In this document: positions 8,024 through 12,862 of the stretch, in pieces | Position numbering within the stretch: the stretch's first letter is position 1 | Layout of the letters: the number at the start of each line of letters is the position of its first letter | Assembly: GCA_947383645.1 (NCBI GenBank) | Contig: CANDEH010000070.1 | Span: forward strand, 1-12,862 | Source of the DNA: an uncultured Clostridia bacterium | GTDB lineage: Bacteria; Bacillota; Clostridia; Oscillospirales; Oscillospiraceae | DNA length: 12,862 nucleotides | Reading direction: 5' to 3' | Program-made: the position numbers and the translations under genes | Notes under the pieces: model-generated | The model's input: only the letters and a program-made list of their open reading frames with translations | The model's database searches: none | What the model was told of the DNA's origin: nothing

Positions 8024-8193
8024 AATTAGGAATGAGGAATTAGGAATTGGGTGTGATGGGAAGGCTCTGTTGAAGAAGTACCGTTATGAGAAGCAACTAT
8101 CCCGCAGAAGGGAGAACATACCTTCTGCGGGATAGTTTTGTAGCTTTTCAGAGATCCAATAAATTCCTAACTCCTCATTCCTAATTCCTAATT
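8024..8193. repeat. Palindromic MITE-like element bounded by heptanucleotide tandem repeats
   Basis: The left end has four 7-bp units (AATTAGG, AATGAGG, AATTAGG, AATTGGG at 8024-8051). The right end has four inverted units (CCTAACT, CCTCATT, CCTAATT, CCTAATT at 8166-8193). Together they make terminal inverted repeats of about 26 bp with one mismatch (8023-8048 against 8162-8187). The interior carries a 17-bp perfect hairpin and no ORF. The element fills nearly all of the gap between two convergent genes, starting 4 nt after one stop codon and ending 10 nt before the other. No clear target duplication is visible. It could be a non-autonomous mobile element or a dispersed palindromic repeat; copy number elsewhere in the genome is unknown. 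Confidence 0.72.
8095..8139 (+). terminator. Long hairpin acting as probable terminator of the sensor operon
   Basis: AACTATCCCGCAGAAGG (8095-8111) pairs perfectly with CCTTCTGCGGGATAGTT (8121-8137) around a 9-nt loop, and the right arm runs into TTTT (8136-8139). The stem sits 75 nt after the binding-protein stop, inside the palindromic repeat element, so the inserted repeat may supply the operon's terminator. The opposite strand has a weaker T tract, so termination of the convergent regulator gene is less certain. Confidence 0.65.
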
Positions 8194-8203
8194 AAACGAA
8201 GTG

Positions 8204-9271
8204 TCAGCCGCTGCTTCGCACCACAAGCTCCCACTCCAGAAACTTGGAGTGGGCCGGCTCGCCCCGCAGCAGGCCGATCATCTGCTCCGCCGCCGCGCGG
8301 CCCATGCGGCTGCGGTGGCTGAGGGAGGTGATAGGAACGGGGCCCAGCTGGCTGAGGTAGCTGTTGTCGAAGCTCACCACCGCCACATCCTCGGGGACCC
8401 GGATTCCCCCGTCGATGAGGACGCGGATCAGGTGGAAGGCGATCTCGTCGTTGTAGCAGATGACTGCCGTGGCGCCCTGAAGGCGCTTTTGCAGGAAGGC
8501 GAGGAGCAGGCGGTCGTCCCGCTCCTCCAGAAGCCGGCGGCGATCCTCGGTGTCGTACCAGGCGAAGCGGCTGTCCTGAATGGCGAGCCCCGCGTCCCGG
8601 AGAGCGGAGACCGCCCCGTGGTAGCGCTGGGGGCCCTGGACATCGTCGCTCTTGAAGAGGCCGGCGATCTCCCGGTGGCCCCGGCCGGTGAGGTGCCGGG
8701 CCAGGCGGTAGCCGCCGCCGTAGTTGTCGTCGGCCACGCAGGGGACGCCGGAGAGCTGGCTGTAGGCCCCGTGGAGAAACACCATGGGCATTCCCGTCTG
8801 CCGCAGGCGCTGGTACAGGTCCTCGTTAGGCGTGGGCAGGGCCGTCTTGGACCCCTCCACCAGAAGGCCGCTCACCGGCTCCTCAATCAGCCGGAGCAGG
8901 ATCTCCCGCTCCAGCCCCACATGGTTTCTTGTGGCGTAGACCGCCGTGGAGTAGCCCTGTCGGGCAAACACGTCGGAGGCGTCGTGGAGAATGGCGGGAA
9001 AGATGTAGTCGTCCATAAAGGAGGTCACCACCGCAATCTGCTTGGGGGGAGCCCCCGGCAGAAGACCCGTCGTGTAGGAGCCGCTGCCCTGCCGGCGGTG
9101 GATCAGCCCCTCCTCCTCCAACAGGCGCAGGGCGTGGCGAACCGTCTGCCGGCTCAGCTGGTAGCGCTGGGACAACTCCTGCTCCGTGGGTAATTTGTAC
9201 CCTTTTTGTCCGCTGTTTCGGATCAGATCCGCCCGCAGACTGTCCGCCAGAACCTGGTACTTCACGGCCAT
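8204..9271 (-). CDS. AraR-type transcriptional regulator (GntR DNA-binding domain, LacI-like effector domain)
   Basis: This is a 355-residue cytoplasmic regulator, most likely a sugar-responsive repressor. The start at 9271 is chosen over an upstream in-frame ATG at 9454, because GGGGGAGAGG precedes it and the protein begins directly with a GntR fold (MAVKYQVLADSLRADLIRN); the extension would span the promoter. The winged helix covers about 1-72, with the GntR pattern LPTEQELSQRYQLSRQTVRH then LRLLEEEGLIHRRQGSGSY. Residues about 77-355 are a LacI/periplasmic-binding-like effector domain (IAVVTSFMDDYIFPAIL at the start, AVICYNDEIAFHLIRVL and VAVVSFDNS later, TSLSHRSRMGRAAAEQMIGL at the end). 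This domain order is that of AraR of Bacillus. It is divergent from the sugar-binding protein gene at 9808 and likely controls it and the ABC genes. It converges on the sensor operon. The effector sugar is unknown. Confidence 0.9.
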   Translation of the reverse strand: MAVKYQVLADSLRADLIRNSGQKGYKLPTEQELSQRYQLSRQTVRHALRLLEEEGLIHRRQGSGSYTTGLLPGAPPKQIAVVTSFMDDYIFPAILHDASDVFARQGYSTAVYATRNHVGLEREILLRLIEEPVSGLLVEGSKTALPTPNEDLYQRLRQTGMPMVFLHGAYSQLSGVPCVADDNYGGGYRLARHLTGRGHREIAGLFKSDDVQGPQRYHGAVSALRDAGLAIQDSRFAWYDTEDRRRLLEERDDRLLLAFLQKRLQGATAVICYNDEIAFHLIRVLIDGGIRVPEDVAVVSFDNSYLSQLGPVPITSLSHRSRMGRAAAEQMIGLLRGEPAHSKFLEWELVVRSSG

Positions 9272-9313
9272 ACGCCTCTCCCCCCTCTCCCGTATCCGCC
9301 GCGCAAACTGGTA

Positions 9314-9323
9314 TGTTAAAACA
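9314..9323. promoter_or_regulatory. Candidate operator at the regulator transcription start
   Basis: TGTTAAAACA is a small palindrome (TGTT and AACA arms around AA) located just downstream of the regulator's -10 box, over the expected start of transcription. Such a position would allow autorepression. The site is short and occurs once, so this is a weak call. Confidence 0.25.
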
Positions 9324-9328
9324 ACACC

Positions 9329-9359
9329 ATTATAGCAAGAGTTCATGGTAATATGTCCA
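9329..9359 (-). promoter_or_regulatory. Promoter of the AraR-type regulator gene
   Basis: On the minus strand, TGGACA (9354-9359) and a perfect TATAAT (9329-9334) are separated by 19 bp, with TGC directly before the -10 box (an extended -10). The spacing is longer than ideal, but the TGn motif compensates. The expected start is near 9322, about 50 nt before the ATG at 9271. Confidence 0.65.
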
Positions 9360-9574
9360 AAATAATGGTTGATATTTTTTTGTATTTTGGCGCTTTGCCC
9401 AGAAAAAAACGAAAAAATCAGCCACACCCCCGCCGTGGCCCTCTGCGGCGGCAAGTGAAATTTTCCCCCTTTTCGCTAAAGGAAACCAACGAATCCTCGG
9501 GAGTTGGGCAACCTGACAACAACAAAAAAATGGCGGTTTTGGGGGAGGATCAAAAGAAATTAAACAAATATAAA

Positions 9575-9669
9575 ATACAAATCATAAATTTCTCAACTAA
9601 TAACAGGCGTTCTCCCCTGTCGGCAGAATAATTTGTATTGAATATTGTCGGAACTTCTAAAATTTGTAT
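9575..9669. promoter_or_regulatory. Recurring ATTTGTATT half-sites, candidate operators
   Basis: The 9-mer ATTTGTATT occurs at 9631-9639 and 9662-9670 (starts 31 bp apart, about three helical turns, each preceded by A), and inverted as AATACAAAT at 9574-9582. Near matches are AAACAAAT at 9562, TTTTGTAT at 9378-9385 near the regulator promoter, and CTTTGTAC at 9715-9722 between the -35 and -10 of the binding-protein promoter. The AraR operator half-site of Bacillus is ATTTGTAC (known), which these resemble. Complete palindromes are not present. The 31-bp direct pair could instead be the target of the AraC-type response regulator. Confidence 0.45.
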
Positions 9670-9710
9670 TATTTAATGGAGCGAAAATGTGAAAAACAGC
9701 TAAATTGGTG

Positions 9711-9739
9711 TTGACTTTGTACCAAAAATCCTATTTAAT
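9711..9739 (+). promoter_or_regulatory. Promoter of the transport binding-protein gene
   Basis: TTGACT (9711-9716) and TTTAAT (9734-9739) lie 17 bp apart, each matching the sigma-A consensus at 5 of 6 positions. Transcription should start near 9746, giving a leader of about 62 nt. An inverted repeat TTGGT (9705-9709) and ACCAA (9721-9725) straddles the -35 box and may be an operator. Confidence 0.62.
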
Positions 9740-9807
9740 GCAGGCATGGGGACGCGGACAGCCGGCGGCTGTTCCGCCCACCAAAACCAGAAAGTGAGGA
9801 AGATACC

Positions 9808-10839
9808 ATGAAGAAGATCTTGTCTCTCCTGCTCGCCCTCTCCCTGGTGCTGGCCCTGGTGGCCTGCGGCAGCAAGGACAACGGCGGGAACACCGGCAAT
9901 GACACCCCCGGCAACACCGATGTCAATGAGCCCTCCGGCGGCGACAGCACCGGCGGCGAGCTCATCACCGTTGGCGTCATCAACAACGACCCCAACGAGT
10001 CCGGCTACCGCACTGCCAACGACGCGGCCATGCGGGCCACCTTCACCGAGGAGAACGGCTATAAGGCCACCTTCTACAACAACAACGACGCGGCGCAGCA
10101 GATTGCCACCGCCCAGCAGATGGTCCAGGACGAGGTGGACTTCCTGCTCCTCTCCCCCGCCTCCACCACCGGCTGGGACAGCGTGCTCCAGGACGCCCAG
10201 GCTGCCGGCACCCAGGTCATCCTCTTCGACCGTATGTTAGAGGCCGATGACAGCATGTACGTGGCCGCCGTGGTCTCCGACATGCCCGCCGAGGGCAAGA
10301 CCGCCGTGGACTGGCTGGCCGCCCAGGGGCTCAGCGAGTACAACATCATCCACATCCAGGGCCACATGGGCTCCGACGCCCAGCTGGGCCGCACCGGCGC
10401 CCTGGACGAGAAGGTGGCCGCCGAGGCCAGCTGGAACTATGTGACCCAGCAGACCGCCGACTGGGATGAGGCCACCGCCCGCACCATCGTGCAGTCCGTC
10501 ATCGACTCCAAGAAGCCCTTCAACGTGATCTACGCTGAGAACAACGGCATGGCCCGCGGCGCCGTGTCCGCTCTGGACAGCGCCGGCATCACCCACGGCA
10601 AGGACGGCGACGTCATCGTCATGGGCTTCGACAGCGACAAGTGGGCCTTCGAGTCCGTGCTGAACGGCGAGTGGAACTACATGGGCCTGTGCAACCCCCT
10701 CCAGGCCGACACCGTGGACAGCATCATCAAGGATCTGGTGGCCGGCAAGCAGCCCGCCCAGAAGATCATCTACACCCCGGAGCAGGGCTTTGACTGCAAT
10801 ACCCTTACTCCTGAGGATGTGGCTACCTACGGTACCTGA
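9808..10839 (+). CDS. YtfQ-like sugar ABC transporter substrate-binding lipoprotein
   Basis: This is a 343-residue lipoprotein that delivers sugar to the ABC importer encoded just downstream. The ATG has GTGAGGAAG about 7 nt upstream. Residues 1-19 are a signal peptide and LVAC supplies Cys20 for lipidation. A Gly/Asn/Thr/Ser-rich tether follows to about residue 50. The mature domain is a type I binding protein (Peripla_BP_4): LITVGVINNDPNESGYRTAN, TTGWDSVLQDAQ, an FDR motif, HIQGHMGSDAQLGRTGALDE, YAENNGMARGAVSAL, MGFDSD and GLCNPLQADTV. It resembles the sensory paralogue at 7025 most around the HIQG...QLGRT segment. The first ligand-side segment differs (NDPNESGYR rather than QVGAESDWR), so specificity may have shifted. 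A stable stem-loop follows the stop codon, as often seen where the binding protein is made in excess over the membrane parts. The exact ligand is not known. Confidence 0.92.
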   Translation: MKKILSLLLALSLVLALVACGSKDNGGNTGNDTPGNTDVNEPSGGDSTGGELITVGVINNDPNESGYRTANDAAMRATFTEENGYKATFYNNNDAAQQIATAQQMVQDEVDFLLLSPASTTGWDSVLQDAQAAGTQVILFDRMLEADDSMYVAAVVSDMPAEGKTAVDWLAAQGLSEYNIIHIQGHMGSDAQLGRTGALDEKVAAEASWNYVTQQTADWDEATARTIVQSVIDSKKPFNVIYAENNGMARGAVSALDSAGITHGKDGDVIVMGFDSDKWAFESVLNGEWNYMGLCNPLQADTVDSIIKDLVAGKQPAQKIIYTPEQGFDCNTLTPEDVATYGT

Positions 10840-10875
10840 TCGACAGGATACATAGCGAAGTCATCACGTGAAGCG

Positions 10876-10909
10876 ACACGCGGCGCGGCATGTCAGCCGC
10901 GCCGCGTGT
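10876..10909 (+). terminator. GC-rich stem-loop after the binding-protein gene
   Basis: ACACGCGGCGCGGC (10876-10889) pairs perfectly with GCCGCGCCGCGTGT (10896-10909) around the loop ATGTCA. Only a short T-rich tail (CTTTATAG) follows, so it may be a partial terminator or a 3' mRNA-stabilising structure that raises binding-protein output over the downstream transporter genes. Confidence 0.6.
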
Positions 10910-10919
10910 GACCTTTATA

Positions 10920-11105
10920 GACCAAAGGCACTCCGCAGGAGCTTGCCGCCGCAAGCGGCAAAGAAATTGAAATCGTTTTTCTGGCGGCGTGTACGTCAGA
11001 AAAACTCCCTGCGCGAAGCGAGCGTCGAATTGTCCGCTGTAAGCGGACAACCGAGGCGCAGAGCGCAGCGAAACTCACTCAAAAAAGTGGCTGTGCCACT
11101 TTTTT
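10920..11105. repeat. Hairpin-dense intergenic segment, possible dispersed repeat element
   Basis: Between the binding-protein and ATPase genes there is a chain of perfect hairpins. TTGCCGC/GCGGCAA lies at 10943-10961. GTTTTTCTG/CAGAAAAAC lies at 10975-11005. TTGTCCGCT/AGCGGACAA lies at 11030-11050, nested within CTGCGC (11009-11014) and GCGCAG (11056-11061). A terminator-like hairpin follows at 11081-11105. There is no credible ORF. Such density of palindromes suggests an inserted non-coding element rather than ordinary spacer; repeat status rests on structure only. Confidence 0.45.
11081..11105 (+). terminator. Strong intrinsic terminator just upstream of the ABC ATPase gene
   Basis: AAAAAAGTGGC (11081-11091) pairs perfectly with GCCACTTTTTT (11095-11105) around TGT, so a GC stem ends in six T residues. 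The A-tract/T-tract symmetry allows termination in both directions. It stands 15 nt before the GGAGG of the ATPase gene, with no convincing promoter between, so the downstream genes depend on read-through or on conditional antitermination. Confidence 0.78.
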
Positions 11106-11134
11106 GAAATCTAATGAAATGGAGGCGTATCCCT

Positions 11135-12652
11135 ATGCAGGAAGGCGCGGTATTGGAAATGCGCGGCATCTGCAAGTACTTCCCGGGTGTGCGCGCCCTC
11201 CAGGGGGTGGACTTCACCCTGCGGGAGGGGGAGATCCACGCTCTGATGGGGGAGAACGGCGCGGGGAAGAGCACCCTCATCAAGGTGCTCACCGGCGTGT
11301 ACCCCAAGGACGGCGGCGAGGTCCACATCCGCGGCATTGAGGGGGCGGCGGTGATCCGCTCTCCCCAGGACGCCCAGAACGCGGGCATCAGCACGGTGTA
11401 TCAGGAGATCACCCTCTGCCCCAACCTGACGGTGGCGGAGAACATGTACATCGGCCGCACCAGGGGGGCCGTGACCAACTGGCGGGCCATGAACAGCGGC
11501 GCGGGGAAGATCCTCACCGAGCTGGGGATCCCCGCCAGTCCCAGGCAGCAGCTGGGCACCTGCTCCATCGCCGTGCAGCAGATGGTGGCCATCGCCCGGG
11601 CGGTGGACATGGAGTGCAAAGTGCTCATCTTAGACGAGCCCACCTCCTCCCTGGACGAGCAGGAGGTGGTGAAGCTCTTCGGCCTCATGCGGGATCTGAA
11701 GGCCAAGGGCGTGGGCATCATCTTCGTCACCCACTTCTTAGAGCAGGTCTATGAGGTCTGCGACCGGATCACCGTCCTCCGGGACGGCCAGCTGGTGGGG
11801 GAGTACGTGATCGAGGATCTGCCCCGGGTCCAGCTGGTCAGCAAGATGCTGGGCAAGGAGCTGGACGACATGGCCGACATCAAGGGCGAGTCCGGCGGCG
11901 CGGCCATCAGCCAGGACGGGGCTCCGGTACTGGAGGCCACGGACCTGTGCAGCAGCGCGGGCATCAAGCCCTTCGACTTCTCCATCCGCAAGGGGGAGGT
12001 CAACGGCTTTACCGGCCTTCTGGGCTCCGGCCGCAGCGAGTGCGTCCGGGCCATCTTCGGCGCGGACCGCGTCACCGGCGGCCACGTGAAGATGGATGGA
12101 AAGGACATCAAAATCAGACGCCCCATCGACGCCATGAAGCAGGGCATCGGCTACCTGCCCGAGGACCGGAAGGGCGACGGCATTGTGGGCGACCTCAGCG
12201 TCCGGGAGAATATCATCCTGGCCCTCCAGGTGATGAAGGGCTTCTTCCGCCCCTTCACCCGGGCCCAGGCGGAGGCCTTCGCCGACGAGTACATCAAGCT
12301 GCTGGAGATCAAGACCGCCTCGGCGGACACCCCCATCAAATCCCTCTCCGGCGGCAACCAGCAGAAGTGCATTCTGGCCCGGTGGCTGCTCACCGACCCC
12401 AAATACCTGATTTTGGATGAGCCCACCCGGGGCATCGATATCGGCACCAAGATCGAGATCCAGAAACTGGTCCTCAAGCTGGCGGCGGAGGGGAAGAGCG
12501 TCACCTTCATCTCCTCGGAGATCGACGAGATGATCCGCACCTGCTCGCGCCTCATCGTCATGCGGGACCGGAAGGCGGTGGGGGAGCTCAACGGCGAGGA
12601 ACTGACCCAGACCAAGATCATGGCGACTATCGCAGGAGGTGATGCCCAATGA
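11135..12652 (+). CDS. Sugar ABC transporter ATPase with two nucleotide-binding domains (YtfR/RbsA/MglA type)
   Basis: This is a 505-residue cytoplasmic ATPase powering a carbohydrate importer of the CUT2 class. The ATG at 11135 is chosen because GGAGG lies 9 nt before it; the in-frame ATG at 11114 lies upstream of that site. Domain 1 has Walker A GENGAGKST (39-47), Walker B VLILDEPTSSLD (163-174) and switch His200, with the relaxed signature CSIAVQQMVAIAR (143-155). Domain 2 has a degenerate Walker A GLLGSGRSE (294-302, lacking the Lys), the signature LSGGNQQKCILARW (404-417) and Walker B YLILDEPTRGID (424-435), and Ser461 stands where the switch His would be. One competent and one degenerate site is normal for the CUT2 class. 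The length fits the family (about 500). It overlaps the permease start by 4 bp and follows the binding protein across a terminator-containing gap. Sugar specificity is set by the other subunits. Confidence 0.94.
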   Translation: MQEGAVLEMRGICKYFPGVRALQGVDFTLREGEIHALMGENGAGKSTLIKVLTGVYPKDGGEVHIRGIEGAAVIRSPQDAQNAGISTVYQEITLCPNLTVAENMYIGRTRGAVTNWRAMNSGAGKILTELGIPASPRQQLGTCSIAVQQMVAIARAVDMECKVLILDEPTSSLDEQEVVKLFGLMRDLKAKGVGIIFVTHFLEQVYEVCDRITVLRDGQLVGEYVIEDLPRVQLVSKMLGKELDDMADIKGESGGAAISQDGAPVLEATDLCSSAGIKPFDFSIRKGEVNGFTGLLGSGRSECVRAIFGADRVTGGHVKMDGKDIKIRRPIDAMKQGIGYLPEDRKGDGIVGDLSVRENIILALQVMKGFFRPFTRAQAEAFADEYIKLLEIKTASADTPIKSLSGGNQQKCILARWLLTDPKYLILDEPTRGIDIGTKIEIQKLVLKLAAEGKSVTFISSEIDEMIRTCSRLIVMRDRKAVGELNGEELTQTKIMATIAGGDAQ

Positions 12653-12862
12653 CGACCCCCGTGAAAAATCCCAAGACCCAGGTGAAGCGGCCTGAGGAGA
12701 GCCTCCTCCGGCGTCTCACCCGGCAGCAGCTGTTTATCCCCGTGGCGGCGCTGGTGCTGCTGGTGCTCTTCAACCTGATTGCCGACCCCTCCTTTTTCGC
12801 CGTCTCCGTCAAGGAGAACAGCCTGGGCAACCCGGTGCTCAGCGGCAACATCATCTCTGTTC
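12649..12862 (+). CDS. Sugar ABC transporter permease (RbsC/YtfT-like), cut by the window edge
   Basis: The first 71 codons of a membrane permease are present. The ATG overlaps the ATPase stop (ATGA), and a strong AGGAGGT lies 8 nt upstream inside the ATPase gene. The N-terminus is a short basic cytoplasmic tail (MTTPVKNPKTQVKRPEESLL), then the first membrane helix (about 27-46, FIPVAALVLLVLFNLIA) followed by DPSFF, a pattern common in RbsC/YtfT-type permeases. It should form the membrane channel together with the preceding ATPase; a second permease gene (YtfT/YjfF-like pair) may follow outside the window. Identification rests on position and the N-terminal pattern. Confidence 0.85.
   Translation, partial: MTTPVKNPKTQVKRPEESLLRRLTRQQLFIPVAALVLLVLFNLIADPSFFAVSVKENSLGNPVLSGNIISV

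Larger units (their letters stand above)
9272..9807. other. AT-rich 536-bp divergent regulatory region
   Basis: This stretch separates the regulator gene from the transport binding-protein gene and is far more AT-rich than the surrounding coding DNA, apart from a GC patch at about 9423-9452. It holds the two divergent promoters and repeated ATTTGTAT half-sites, listed separately. A 92-codon open frame (9353-9631) has no ribosome-binding site, an atypical composition and overlaps the regulator promoter, so I do not call it a gene. A small hairpin (ACAGCC at 9758, GGCTGT at 9767) lies in the leader of the binding-protein mRNA. No riboswitch was recognised. Confidence 0.7.

Noticed and set aside
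9272..9454. A 61-residue N-terminal extension of the AraR-type regulator
   Set aside because: It would include the promoter on its own strand, and GntR proteins start directly at the winged helix. The ATG at 9271 has a good ribosome-binding site.
9353..9631. A 92-codon plus-strand open frame in the divergent spacer
   Set aside because: It has no ribosome-binding site, lies across the regulator promoter region in AT-rich DNA, and shows no domain or signal.
10968..10981. A CcpA catabolite-response-element-like match (TGAAATCGTTTTTC)
   Set aside because: The last two consensus positions fail, it is not palindromic, and it overlaps a hairpin arm in the palindrome-rich segment, so chance is more likely.

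Overview
The window looks like chromosomal DNA of a high-GC, gut-type Clostridia (Oscillospiraceae-like; an inference from gene content and GC, not from a marker gene). The evidence is the GC-rich codon usage, YesN/YesM-type two-component proteins, lipoprotein sugar-binding proteins, an S-layer-homology protein and a YqeG-type HAD phosphatase, all flanked by AT-rich intergenic DNA with sigma-A-like promoters.

Left part (1-3900): the 3' end of a MacB/FtsX-type ABC permease, then a secreted SLH-domain protein, then a YqeG-like HAD phosphatase with its own near-perfect promoter (3107-3135) and a perfect-stem intrinsic terminator (3860-3893). This is one or two ordinary transcription units.

Right part (3997-12862): a sugar sensing and uptake locus. 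Three tightly overlapping genes encode a YesN-type response regulator, a LytS/YesM-type histidine kinase and a YtfQ-like substrate-binding lipoprotein. The gene order and 4-bp overlaps suggest a three-component sensor in which the binding protein reports sugar to the kinase ectodomain, as in the XylFII-LytS/YesN system of solventogenic clostridia. A convergent AraR-type repressor (GntR DNA-binding domain plus LacI-like sugar domain) follows. Divergent from it is a second YtfQ-like binding protein, then a two-domain sugar ABC ATPase and the start of an RbsC/YtfT-like permease. The likely substrate class is a monosaccharide of the galactofuranose/ribose/xylose type; the exact sugar cannot be read from sequence.

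Non-coding structure is rich. A 170-bp palindromic element bounded by heptanucleotide tandem repeats (AATTAGG units) fills the gap between the sensor operon and the repressor. The 536-bp divergent spacer carries both promoters and recurring ATTTGTAT half-sites resembling AraR operators. A hairpin-dense segment ending in a strong intrinsic terminator sits only about 30 nt before the ATPase start codon, so transport-gene expression must read through or bypass it.

The most interesting points are the two-layer control (three-component sensor plus repressor) of one transporter, the diverged binding motifs of the two paralogous binding proteins, and the terminator placed inside the transport operon.
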